From Paenibacillus sp. Root52 (lineage in GTDB: Bacteria; Bacillota; Bacilli; Paenibacillales; Paenibacillaceae): DNA of 64,000 bases. Below the pieces are notes generated by a model, which saw only the letters and a list, made by a program, of their open reading frames with translations, was not told where the DNA came from and ran no database searches. Position 1 is the first letter of the stretch, and each line of letters begins with the position of its first letter. The stretch lies in NCBI RefSeq assembly GCF_001426865.1, contig NZ_LMFO01000002.1, forward strand, positions 63,470 through 127,469. The letters run 5' to 3'. Made by a program: the position numbers and the translations under genes. Shown piece by piece: positions 55,152 through 63,564 of the stretch.

Positions 55152-55179
55152 TTGTATTTTTTTCGAAAGCGGTTACAAT
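55152..55179 (+). promoter_or_regulatory. AraC gene promoter overlapped by a cre-like site
   Basis: TTGTAT (55152-55157) and TACAAT (55174-55179) are 16 bases apart. TCGAAAGCGGTTACAA (55163-55178) fits the cre consensus at 15 of 16 positions and covers the -10 box, so CcpA could shut off the regulator when good sugars are present. Confidence 0.55.
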
Positions 55180-55266
55180 AAATCCCCTCCTATAGCTCAC
55201 GTCTACTCTTTTTTTGGAGGTCTCCAATTCTAGATCACTATGTTGTAACGAAAAATGGAGATGATT

Positions 55267-56106
55267 ATGGACTACAAAGAAATTAATCCGCAAATCGAAT
55301 ATTTCATCAATAGGCGTTCCACTCCGAATTGGATTATTGAAGATGCGACAACGAACTTTATCGATTTATCCTTTTTCACAAGCGGGAAAGCTGTTTACAA
55401 AGTGAATGATGAATATGTTGAAGTCAATCAGGGCGATCTCATATGTATTCCACAAGACAGTCGGCGAAGTGCAACTACGGATGCGAACAATCCGATCGAA
55501 AGTTTTGCTATTAATTTTCAGTTATATGATATTAAGGGCAATCATGTGGAGCTTCCCTTTCCGTTGATAACCCATATTGGCTTCTCCGAAGAATTATTAT
55601 CTTTATATAATGAACTGACACTTGTGTGGTTGAAGAAAGAGCCAGGATTTGAAATAAAAGCCCATGCGCTGCTCTTGATGATTCTTCATCAATATTTCAA
55701 GCGCTTCTATTATAAAATTAACGTTCAGAACATAGACAGCAGAATCCAGAAAACCATCAGATATATCCTGAACAATCTCCACCATCCGATCAAAGTAGAA
55801 GAACTTGCTAATATTGCCGGCGTAACAACCGCATATTACGGAACACTTTTCAAGAAGTGTACAGGCTCTTCTGTAAAGGAATATATTAATAAAATGAAGA
55901 TTAGCAATGCGGAGAATATTCTGCTTAGCGGTGAGTTTACCGTAATGGATGCCGCATATAAATGCGGCTTTGAAGATATCTTTTATTTCAGCAAGCTATT
56001 CAAAAAAATTAAAGGGTATCCGCCCTCCAAAATCCTATTGGATAAAAAGATGAACGAATTGACGGGTCCTCACCAGAACATTTCTTCCAACCTGGAACAG
56101 GAGTAA
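55267..56106 (+). CDS. AraC-family regulator next to the xylanase
   Basis: A 279-residue regulator with an N-terminal cupin-like sensing domain (V-N-Q-G-D-L-I-C-I-P) and C-terminal AraC helix-turn-helix pair (about 160-260, ending G-Y-P-P-S-K). Divergent from the GH10 gene, so probably its activator in response to xylo-oligosaccharides. ATG 55267 is placed by GGAG six bases before; an in-frame ATG at 55255 overlaps that site. Confidence 0.8.
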   Translation: MDYKEINPQIEYFINRRSTPNWIIEDATTNFIDLSFFTSGKAVYKVNDEYVEVNQGDLICIPQDSRRSATTDANNPIESFAINFQLYDIKGNHVELPFPLITHIGFSEELLSLYNELTLVWLKKEPGFEIKAHALLLMILHQYFKRFYYKINVQNIDSRIQKTIRYILNNLHHPIKVEELANIAGVTTAYYGTLFKKCTGSSVKEYINKMKISNAENILLSGEFTVMDAAYKCGFEDIFYFSKLFKKIKGYPPSKILLDKKMNELTGPHQNISSNLEQE

Positions 56107-56270
56107 GTAGGGACAAATTATTTCCTCTATGGGGCATCGTGTCTGTTCAAAATCGACGAAGCCCATAGCTGGAATTAAGTTAAGTATCAATTACGTTCTA
56201 TTACTGCTCGTAGCCTGCAAAATACCCCCACTAATCAAAGAAGGGGCTTAAAACCAATGCATCTTTATCA

Positions 56271-56309
56271 TTAATCTTTCCTTATCAACAATGCCATCGA
56301 TTCTACATG
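56271..56309 (-). repeat. Second remnant of an rlmD 3' end (att-like)
   Basis: The minus strand reads H-V-E-S-M-A-L-L-I-R-K-D-stop, the same tail as rlmD at 61795 ([16 protein letters not shown]), and similarity runs into the 3' flank (ATGCATCT). The 23-base core 56287-56309 differs from the rlmD copy at six positions, mostly third codon positions. No rest of the gene is present. It marks an old insertion boundary. Confidence 0.7.
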
Positions 56310-56327
56310 GCTTATATCCCTATACTG

Positions 56328-56954
56328 TCATTGGATTGAATTCATTAATTCATAGAAATATGTAGGTTCATGAGTTTTATTAAGACGATACCAAGCATCC
56401 AAGGTTGTGGGAGAAAACACATCTAACTCTTTTAACACATGAACGGAAAACTCTAATGGAGCTACTCCGGATGCAGTGATCAATTTCCCATCCGTGACAG
56501 CAGATTCCATATTGTAATATTCTTCGCCTGTGTAAGAGGGGCAGATCATTTTAAGGTAGGCCAAATCATTGCTTGTGTGCCGACGTGAATCTAGCAAACC
56601 TGCTTGAGCAAGTCCTATGGTAGCACCGCAAATTGCTCCAATGACAATCCCTTCCTCTAAACATATCTTGGCTATTTTTAATATGGGCTCGTGAACAGCT
56701 TCTGTCCATGTATTTCCACCAGGTAAAATAAGTGCATCTATGCTTTTAATACTGCATTCATCCACTGTAACTTCAGGTATTATTTTCAATCCGCCCATGG
56801 TTGTTACTGGCGTCTTTTCTACTCCAACAGTGACTGTTTTTACTGGAGCCAGCCCCTGTCTAAAGTATCTTCCAGAGTTCAATTCGGCGGTTAAATAACC
56901 GATCTCCCAATCGGACATGGTATCAAAAACATAAAGGTATACGGTATTATTCAT
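56328..56954 (-). CDS. DJ-1/PfpI family protein
   Basis: A 208-residue protein of the class I glutamine amidotransferase-like DJ-1/PfpI family. The nucleophile elbow A-I-C-G-A-T carries the reactive Cys, and I-L-P-G-G-N-T-W precedes it. Members act as stress or glyoxal-related hydrolases, or as chaperones; the role here is unknown. AGGAG nine bases before ATG. It lies downstream of a WYL regulator; a perfect inverted repeat overlaps the likely -35 of its promoter. It lies within the island bounded by rlmD-tail copies. Confidence 0.8.
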   Translation of the reverse strand: MNNTVYLYVFDTMSDWEIGYLTAELNSGRYFRQGLAPVKTVTVGVEKTPVTTMGGLKIIPEVTVDECSIKSIDALILPGGNTWTEAVHEPILKIAKICLEEGIVIGAICGATIGLAQAGLLDSRRHTSNDLAYLKMICPSYTGEEYYNMESAVTDGKLITASGVAPLEFSVHVLKELDVFSPTTLDAWYRLNKTHEPTYFYELMNSIQ

Positions 56955-57027
56955 TTCTAAGTGCTCCTCATAAAGTTATTAGTAACAGCAACCATTCATC
57001 TTTCATGAGTGGTTATCATTATAATAA

Positions 57028-57064
57028 AATAACTTCACTGACAACTGCTGTCAGTGAAGTTATT
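57028..57064. promoter_or_regulatory. Perfect 16-base inverted repeat, terminator or operator
   Basis: AATAACTTCACTGACA (57028-57043) and TGTCAGTGAAGTTATT (57049-57064) are perfect arms around ACTGC. The repeat touches the stop codon of the WYL gene, and on the minus strand its second arm supplies TTGTCA as a -35 box for a promoter with TATAAT nearby. It could both end the WYL transcript and serve as the operator of the DJ-1 gene. Confidence 0.6.
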
Positions 57065-58025
57065 AAGCTTGATAATATTCCATTAAGTCTGAGGCAACCG
57101 CCACAAGTCTCTTCTTTAAATTCTGTGGCTCTATAACGTGAATGGATTTCCCATAGGGAAGAATGATATACGGAACATGTGTATACAGTAAATCTTCCTC
57201 AAGTAAAAAAATGGCTTGCGTTGCTGTTCGCTCCTGTAAATGATGCTCCAAAAACCAGTGTAAGCATAAATCATCCAACGCCTCTGCCCTGCCACCAATA
57301 ATTAAAGAAATTAATCCGGGTTTACCTGCTACATCTGGCAGCAGATTTCCTATAAAAAAAGTACGCGCTGAAAAATCTTTGGGACGACTAAAAGAGAATG
57401 GCGTGCGTGTGATGTTCAGAATTCGTTCTACCCGAAAGCTTCGGATCTCATTCCGAAGGTGGCAAAACGCAATGGTGTACCACTTATTATTCCAATTCAC
57501 CACGCCATACGGGTCAATCACCCTATTTTGCGACTGCTCTTCATGTTTTTTGCGATAACAAATTTCTACAGACTCTTCATTTGCTACAGCAAACTCTAGT
57601 TCTTGCAATACCGGCTGAACAGCGGGGTAGCCCTTCCGGTTTATCACTTCAAACCCAGCTAATTGATGGCTAAGTAACCTTTCCTGCTCCTGATTCGAAT
57701 ACATTTTCAACTTGGATGTTGCATTCTCTAATGCTTCACTCAACGGATATCCGGCTTCTTTTGCAAATAGGGCAGCATGAAGCAATGTCTTTTTTTCATC
57801 CATACTAAATAGTAGGGGGGACTTAATAAATTTGTGCAGCAAGCTATACCCGCCATTGTGGCCTGAGTCAGATATAATCGGAACCCCACTCGCACATAAT
57901 GCATCAATATACCGATAAACGGTTCTTATACTTATCTCTAACTTTTCCGATATTTGCTTGGCAGTCCATTTCTCTCCCGAATTCAACATCCATAGAATGG
58001 TTAGCATATTATCATTTTTTGACAT
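57063..58025 (-). CDS. WYL-domain transcriptional regulator (YafY type)
   Basis: A 320-residue regulator with an N-terminal helix-turn-helix of the HTH_11/DeoR kind (about 5-60) and a WYL domain (about 135-215, with V-I-D-P-Y-G-V-V-N-W-N-N-K-W-Y) plus C-terminal extension. WYL domains bind nucleic acid or small ligands; many regulators of this type control mobile-element or stress genes. ATG 58025 follows AAAGGTGG. The DJ-1 gene next to it is the likely target. Confidence 0.8.
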   Translation of the reverse strand: MSKNDNMLTILWMLNSGEKWTAKQISEKLEISIRTVYRYIDALCASGVPIISDSGHNGGYSLLHKFIKSPLLFSMDEKKTLLHAALFAKEAGYPLSEALENATSKLKMYSNQEQERLLSHQLAGFEVINRKGYPAVQPVLQELEFAVANEESVEICYRKKHEEQSQNRVIDPYGVVNWNNKWYTIAFCHLRNEIRSFRVERILNITRTPFSFSRPKDFSARTFFIGNLLPDVAGKPGLISLIIGGRAEALDDLCLHWFLEHHLQERTATQAIFLLEEDLLYTHVPYIILPYGKSIHVIEPQNLKKRLVAVASDLMEYYQA

Positions 58026-58295
58026 AAAAAGACCCACCTTTGACTTACACTAAGCTTATTTTGCTCAACGAGGACTGATAAGCCCAGCAACTTGCTTTTC
58101 AAACGCATAATACCCAATCTCAGGAGATTGTAGCACACTACATCATTATTGATCGCAGAATTAGAAAAAAATTAATTAATATAGAATCGTTAAAAGACCC
58201 AAGCATTAGATGCTTGAGTCCGGATAGAATATGTAAATGTAGGACTATGTAACTCCCTTAAAGCTCAACAGTGACAGATGCTCCCTATCAATTGT

Positions 58296-58835
58296 TTACT
58301 TCCTCTTAGCAGGTCTCCATTTAAAGCCACAGTTCATACAGCCGTTAACAATTTCACTTCTCCCAGCGAATCCGACTAGGATACTTACAGGTAAGGATGT
58401 AAACATGGATATCCCGCAAAGAACTCCGATGATTGCTACTATAGCTCCAAATGGCCCATCTCCGGTACTACTTCCACTACTAATTCCACCAATTTCTATT
58501 CTTGCATTCGATTGAAAATAAAAAGCTACAATCGTACCAATTAACACTAATAGGAAAGGAAATAACCCCATCCATCCCAGTGTTTTAAACATGTTTGCGA
58601 AACTATATCCTCTTTTGTTCGCTACGACTTGCTGTGACTTGCACTTGCGACATACAACAGCTTTATTTGCTGTGTTCGATTGCCTCCCTGCTCCCCCTGT
58701 CTGGCTTTCGATAGCCCTGTTAGCTTGGGCGGACGTTGTCCTGTTGGGTTGATTGGCGGTTGATCTTGTAGTACTTTGCACTTCTTTTGACTCCCTCCTG
58801 ATGCTTTGTTGTAGGTATATTGAACTATTCGGCAA
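58296..58835 (-). CDS. Zinc-ribbon membrane protein
   Basis: A 179-residue protein: polar N-terminal tail rich in Ser, Thr, Gln and Asn (1-55), C-R-K-C (about 62-65), two membrane spans (about 88-108 and 130-155), and a distal C-M-N-C-G-F-K-W-R (about 167). The two Cys pairs could form one split zinc ribbon on the cytoplasmic side. Start TTG 58835 has GAGGAG eleven bases before, so the N-terminus is uncertain. No known function. Located inside the rlmD-associated island. Confidence 0.6.
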   Translation of the reverse strand: MPNSSIYLQQSIRRESKEVQSTTRSTANQPNRTTSAQANRAIESQTGGAGRQSNTANKAVVCRKCKSQQVVANKRGYSFANMFKTLGWMGLFPFLLVLIGTIVAFYFQSNARIEIGGISSGSSTGDGPFGAIVAIIGVLCGISMFTSLPVSILVGFAGRSEIVNGCMNCGFKWRPAKRK

Positions 58836-59034
58836 AACTTTCCAAACTCCTCTTTACGTCCTTCATATTTATGTTCGCGCCTTATTAAACATGGAGCACC
58901 ATTAATAGTAAAGGGTTGATGACTATGAACAGTCAAAGAGATTTATAGATACTTCCAATCTTGAGGGCATTCTGCTATCAGTGATGCATGCTCAAATTGA
59001 AAACACTAGTATTCCCATACAATGAGACTTGAGA

Positions 59035-59456
59035 CCAATCGGGAAGCAATTCAGCGACTTAATAGATTCAGAGAAGAAAAAGTTTTGCCATTGTGATTGC
59101 AAAATCAGTAAAGCACAGAATGAACATATCCAAGCGGAACAAGGTAAGTCTTCCCAAAGAAAGGCAGAGATTGAAGCCTATTTGAAACAAAAAAAGACAC
59201 GGAAGAACAACTCCGTGCCTTTTGAGAGCAAATATCTCGCTTCACCGAACTTGACATTGACGATGAACCCGTCTTGAAGCAGGTACTTCAAAGACTGGTT
59301 CATAAAATTGAAGTTAATGAAGACGGTTCAATTAAAGCCATACGTTACAATATTTCCCGTCCTCAATCTGGGAACAACAAGGGGCGTAGGACTAATCTCG
59401 CTCCTTCCATTTTAACAAAGCCACCGACTCCACATGACTTGAGTGTCGGTCACTAA
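59035..59456 (+). pseudogene. Large serine recombinase, decayed C-terminal part
   Basis: The coiled-coil and C-terminal end of a large serine recombinase: K-Q-F-S-D-L-I-D-S-E-K, then I-S-K-A-Q-N-E-H-I-Q, A-E-I-E-A-Y-L-K-Q-K-K; after a frame change near 59196 E-E-Q-L-R-A-F, an in-frame TGA, then I-S-R-F-T-E-L-D-I-D-D-E and L-K-Q-V-L-Q-R-L-V-H-K-I-E-V-N-E-D-G-S. The catalytic N-terminus is missing. Its end runs into an rlmD-tail copy (59414-59436). It is the likely remnant of the integrase of an element in this island. Confidence 0.8.
59414..59436 (-). repeat. First remnant of an rlmD 3' end (att-like core)
   Basis: This 23-base stretch matches 21 of 23 bases of 61811-61833 in rlmD; the minus strand reads H-V-E-S-V-A-L-L before diverging. 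It lies where two recombinase remnants on opposite strands meet. Best explained as an attachment-site copy. Confidence 0.7.
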
Positions 59457-59465
59457 ACTTTTGGC

Positions 59466-59645
59466 TTAAAGAAAAGCAGAGGGAGGGGCAAATCTGTAAC
59501 TGATTTGCGGTATCCCGTCTGCTGTAACTTCTATTCTTTCCACCAATCTATGAAACATATCGGAAGTAAGGTCTTTAAATTTCATGAACCTTTGTAGTTC
59601 TTCCTTCATCGGAGTAATCCAACGTCCAGTCCTTTGGAATTTCAT
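59466..59645 (-). pseudogene. Second serine recombinase C-terminal remnant
   Basis: A 59-codon minus-strand frame with L-Q-R-F-M-K-F-K-D-L-T-S-D-M-F-H-R-L-V-E-R-I-E-V, the typical tail of large serine recombinases (R-L-V-x-R-I-E-V), differing from the remnant at 59035. Only this tail survives. It ends 30 bases from the att-like core. Confidence 0.65.
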
Positions 59646-59660
59646 AGTAAACAGTATCCA

Positions 59661-60662
59661 TTAATCAAGACTATAATTGAAATCAGTCTTTGCTTTTATT
59701 CCAAAGTGACTTCCAATAAAGTGTTCAGTTCCGATAAAATCAACTTTATATTTGTTAGTGTATCTATTATCCCTTATATCTTGGTAGTTTAATGTAATAT
59801 ATATTGAAGGAATCAGCAATGGCCGTTGAAGTTTCTTCTTATCATAATAATCTTTCATATGTGTAAAATCCTTATCAGAAAGCATAATGAAATTATTTAT
59901 ATTATAAATACTAGATATAATTAATCCATTTGCCTTACTATTTAACGGTAAGGGTATCCCCTCTTCATTTTCAATATAAGCAATTTGCTCGCTTTGTACA
60001 AATTCATCCCCACTATAATCAATTTGTTCTACTGGATTCATAAACATCCACAATAGATTTCTATCCGTTACAAAGACATCTTCCTTTAAAATTTCAATAA
60101 TTATTTCAATATTTTTAGCATACCCCATGCCAGTGTTTACTATAGCAATATTAAATAACTGAGATAAGGAAGGAAAATAACTATAATTTTTAATATCATC
60201 TTTTTTATTAACTTTCGAATACTTTTCAGGATAATATAACAAAGATTCCTCACTATCAAAAGTTATCAATAAATGTGGCTTTATACGTTCATTTTTTTCT
60301 TCAGAAAGAGACTTTTGTAATTCTTCACTTATTATCTTTTTAACCTCCGTGGGGAATTTATCTATCTTTAGATTCATTTCATTATTAACCCCAAGAATTG
60401 CCCTTGTCGCATCATAAATCCTTTCTGTTTTCCAATAAATATTGTTATTTTGTAGTAACCTACGAATTTCAATATCTTGTTGAAGATTATTTTGTAAAGT
60501 AACGGTGAAAAACCTAATAAAATCAGTCTGAATCGAAGACGTAATGCCATAACCCTTCAAGTCTATTTCAACGAAAGCTAGCTCTTTCACAAACAAATTA
60601 CTTGACACAAGTTCAAGTAGTGAATTATTTCCTACTATTAATTTTATTGTCTCCTCAGACAT
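59661..60662 (-). CDS. AT-rich hypothetical protein
   Basis: A 333-residue soluble protein of AT-rich codon use, unlike the flanking housekeeping genes, with no family I recognise. It is beta-rich in its second half (I-A-I-V-N-T-G-M-G-Y-A-K-N-I-E-I resembles an Ig-like strand pair) and ends in V-D-F-I-G-T-E-H. It starts five bases after the stop of the 60-codon ORF upstream, without a ribosome binding site. Deleting one A from the A7 run at the junction would join both into one protein. It sits in the rlmD island, so foreign origin is likely; a defence or element-cargo role is possible but unproven. Confidence 0.55.
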   Translation of the reverse strand: MSEETIKLIVGNNSLLELVSSNLFVKELAFVEIDLKGYGITSSIQTDFIRFFTVTLQNNLQQDIEIRRLLQNNNIYWKTERIYDATRAILGVNNEMNLKIDKFPTEVKKIISEELQKSLSEEKNERIKPHLLITFDSEESLLYYPEKYSKVNKKDDIKNYSYFPSLSQLFNIAIVNTGMGYAKNIEIIIEILKEDVFVTDRNLLWMFMNPVEQIDYSGDEFVQSEQIAYIENEEGIPLPLNSKANGLIISSIYNINNFIMLSDKDFTHMKDYYDKKKLQRPLLIPSIYITLNYQDIRDNRYTNKYKVDFIGTEHFIGSHFGIKAKTDFNYSLD

Positions 60663-60666
60663 CTCA

Positions 60667-60849
60667 TCATTTTTTTATAAACTGACTAATGCACAAATCA
60701 ATTGCTTTTTCAAAAGCAATTCTGATTCTAGTTTCAATGCTTTCTTTTTGCAATTGGTTTAAACTTTTGATTACATTTTCTTTAAATATGTAATTTGTTA
60801 CAAAACCCGTTGCTGAACTAGCTAATTTACCAATTGTTAAGAGTTCCAC
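60667..60849 (-). CDS. Short ORF, possibly the N-terminus of the next gene
   Basis: About 60 residues, one possible amphipathic or membrane helix (I-G-K-L-A-S-S-A-T-G-F-V-T-N-Y-I-F) followed by a charged helix. GGAG nine bases before GTG 60849 supports translation; a GTG at 60855 is closer than ideal. It ends at A7-TGATGAG, immediately before the 333-residue gene, in a frame one base off. Either a coupled small gene, a programmed or variable frameshift, or a broken single gene. Confidence 0.5.
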   Translation of the reverse strand: MELLTIGKLASSATGFVTNYIFKENVIKSLNQLQKESIETRIRIAFEKAIDLCISQFIKK

Positions 60850-60964
60850 AGTCACTGACTCCTATTTCATTGTAATTTTTCTTTGCACCTTAATTAAAAA
60901 GCATACAATTACACATGTCTAACATATCAATGTTTCATATTAACAACAAAAATCAATTTAAAGC

Positions 60965-61697
60965 TTACTCGTTTTTTAAATTGTTGTTTATTAAGGTTTC
61001 TAGCATGTCTGCTGTTTCCTCTGCTAGAATACCTCTTGTTATTTAATTTGAAGTAAACCAAGAAGACCTAAAACCTCCATTAGTTGTGAACATATTACCG
61101 GATAAGCTATGAAAGATCCCCCCCCCCTAGTATGTTGATAGAAAACTGACTCGTTCTCTCTATAGTATTGTCTGATTGGTTCGATAAATCCAATTGCATT
61201 AACCATAAAATGATCCTCTGCCAGTCTTAAACAATCTTCTGACCACTTTGGTATAGACCCGATATCATCAACGCATGTACCATTGCTCGTACTGGAAAGA
61301 GACTGACGTATGTTGCCGTAGCTAACCTATTTGTATTTATTAACTCATGAGTGAATAGTCTACACTCTAAAATTACTCCGAGAAAGGAACGTTTATCCTT
61401 AGATAAACATTTATCTATCCATCTTTGGGAATATTGATCTAATTCCAAAATCACATCAAATGGTATAATAAACTTCATTTCAATTTTTTCAGGTTCTTTG
61501 TCTAACATAATTTCATCAGTACTTGTCCTCATACGAGCTGGCTCTTCATGACTAACTGTCCCTATTCCAGACAATAGTTCATTCTTTTACGACATGAATG
61601 ACCTAGTGGTTTCTAGGAAGTAATATATAAAGGCATCTTCATATTTAGGAAGTGCGGTAATATTCTTTGCTTCGTGCTTTAAATTTAGTTTTTCCAT
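60965..61697 (-). pseudogene. Decayed AT-rich gene with a ten-G tract
   Basis: Reading from ATG 61697: M-E-K-L-N-L-K-H-E-A-K-N, an in-frame TAA (near 61586), then a frame to about 61240 (F-D-V-I-L-E-L-D-Q-Y-S-Q-R-W-I), a frame change to W-S-E-D-C-L-R-L-A-E-D-H-F-M, a run of ten G in coding sense, and after a further frame change I-L-A-E-E-T-A-D-M-L-E-T-L-I to a stop at 60965. In all about 240 codons with one stop and two frame changes. Family unknown. The ten-G run raises the option of switching by slippage, but the other lesions favour decay. Confidence 0.6.
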
Positions 61698-61746
61698 AAC
61701 TACACCATCCAATATAAATTAATTCCATTATACATTTTATCCCTAC

Positions 61747-61776
61747 AAAAAAAATAGCCCCTCATTAGAGGAGCTA
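61747..61776 (-). terminator. Terminator of rlmD
   Basis: TAGC-CCTC and GAGG-GCTA form a stem; the minus strand continues with eight T. It lies 20 bases past the rlmD stop. Confidence 0.8.
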
Positions 61777-61794
61777 CAACACCGATGCATCTAT

Positions 61795-63564
61795 TCAATC
61801 GTTTCTCACCAACAAAGCTACAGACTCCACATGTACGGTATGTGGGAACATGTCCACCGGCGTTACCTCTACTGTGCGATATCCACCATCCTCCAGCACA
61901 CGCAGGTCACGTGCCAACGTACTTGGATTACAACTCACATACACTACACGCTCCGGCTTCATCTCCAGAATGGTATCAAGCAAGCGCGGGTCACAGCCCT
62001 TACGCGGTGGATCAACAACGATGACATCGGCTTCGATACCTTGCTCTTTCCAACGTGGAATCACGTCTTCAGATGCGCCAACTTCGAACTTCACGTTCTT
62101 CATTTCGTTCAACATCGCATTGCTACGCGCATCCTCAATAGCTTCAGGCACAATTTCAACCCCATATACCTGATCCGCATGCTGTGCGAGGAAAAGAGAG
62201 ATTGTACCGATGCCGCAATAGGCATCAATAACGGTTTCTTTGCCGCTGAGTCCAGCGTACTCCACCGTTTTCCCATACAGCACTTCCGTCTGAACCGGGT
62301 TTACTTGGTAGAATGAACGAGCTGAGATCGCAAATTGCACATCGCCAATAAAGTCATAGATCACATCACGGCCCCATAGGACACGGGTTTCATCACCAAA
62401 GATCACGTTTGTCTGTTTCTTGTTCACGTTCTGGCAGATACTCGCCACATGCGGAATCGCTTCACGGATACTGCCAATCCATTCGTCCTTGTACGGAATA
62501 TCTCGACCATTGGTAACGAGCACGAGCATCATCTCGCCGGTACGGAACGCCTTTTTCACAACAACATGACGCAACAGTCCACGGCCTGTCTCTTCGTTAT
62601 ACGCACTAATTCCAAAATGACTGCCGATCTCCTTCACCTTCGCAACCACTTCATCGTTGTGCTCATGCTGGATGAGGCATGTCTCCATGTCGATAATCCG
62701 GTGGCTACCTTTGGCATAAAATCCACCCACTAGTCCACCTTCGGTTACACCAATGGGCACCTGTGCCTTATTGCGGTAACGCCAAGGCTCGGTCATGCCC
62801 ATCGTTGGGAGTACGCGAATACCCTGCGCTGTGTCTTCCTCGTTCATGACACCCTCAAGACGCAGACGAATACGGTTGCTTTCGTTACTGTTGGCATCTG
62901 AAGCAGCCTGTCCAGTTGTCTCATTTGCATCCTGTTCCGACCGTCCTGCCAACTTCGCTACATCAACTGATGCATCTTCCTGCAAGTTGGATGCTAGTGT
63001 CTCCGCGTTCTCCACCATCACATTCAGCTTACCAATCCGCTGCAAATTATCCACCACGAGCTGGCGTTTCCACGCAAGCTGTCCAGCATAACTCATATGC
63101 TGGATCTGGCAGCCGCCGCACTGATCATAAATTGGACAAGGAGCGGATACCCGATCCGGGCTCGCCTTAACGATCTCTAGAAGTTTGGCGTAACCATACT
63201 GCTTCTTGGTTTTCATCACGCGTACGCGTACGGTCTCACCCGGAAGTGCCCCTTGTACGAAAAGGGTATACCCCTTGGCACGGCCCACACCCTCACCATC
63301 ATGGTTCATGCCAGTAATGTCGATGACCGTCTCTTCATTTTTGCTTACAGGCAATCCTTCGATTGATGCTGATTCACGCACACGCCCCTGCGGACGAACG
63401 GTAGAGAGAGATGCGCCTTGTGGCCGCGTCCCTTTCCCTTGCTGACGTGTAGATGGACGAGATGATTGACTCGACTGACGGGACGCTGAAGCGTTCCCTT
63501 GCCCCTGAGAGGCAGCCGAATTCCGGCGGTTTTTTCCACGACCGCTGCGGTTCGTATTAGACAA
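61795..63564 (-). CDS. rlmD: 23S rRNA uracil-C5 methyltransferase (RlmD/RlmCD type)
   Basis: A 589-residue SAM-dependent RNA methyltransferase that modifies U1939 (and U747 in RlmCD forms) of 23S rRNA. A TRAM domain lies at about 75-135; [10 protein letters not shown] and a later Cys bind the 4Fe-4S cluster; D-A-Y-C-G-I-G-T is the SAM motif; S-C-N-P-S-T carries the catalytic Cys. It is longer than usual (433-460) through a basic, Ser/Gln-rich N-terminal tail (1-65) and an acidic insert (about 185-250). Start TTG 63564 has only a weak ribosome binding site. Its 3' end (61811-61833) is the apparent integration target for the island to its left. Confidence 0.88.
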   Translation of the reverse strand: MSNTNRSGRGKNRRNSAASQGQGNASASRQSSQSSRPSTRQQGKGTRPQGASLSTVRPQGRVRESASIEGLPVSKNEETVIDITGMNHDGEGVGRAKGYTLFVQGALPGETVRVRVMKTKKQYGYAKLLEIVKASPDRVSAPCPIYDQCGGCQIQHMSYAGQLAWKRQLVVDNLQRIGKLNVMVENAETLASNLQEDASVDVAKLAGRSEQDANETTGQAASDANSNESNRIRLRLEGVMNEEDTAQGIRVLPTMGMTEPWRYRNKAQVPIGVTEGGLVGGFYAKGSHRIIDMETCLIQHEHNDEVVAKVKEIGSHFGISAYNEETGRGLLRHVVVKKAFRTGEMMLVLVTNGRDIPYKDEWIGSIREAIPHVASICQNVNKKQTNVIFGDETRVLWGRDVIYDFIGDVQFAISARSFYQVNPVQTEVLYGKTVEYAGLSGKETVIDAYCGIGTISLFLAQHADQVYGVEIVPEAIEDARSNAMLNEMKNVKFEVGASEDVIPRWKEQGIEADVIVVDPPRKGCDPRLLDTILEMKPERVVYVSCNPSTLARDLRVLEDGGYRTVEVTPVDMFPHTVHVESVALLVRND

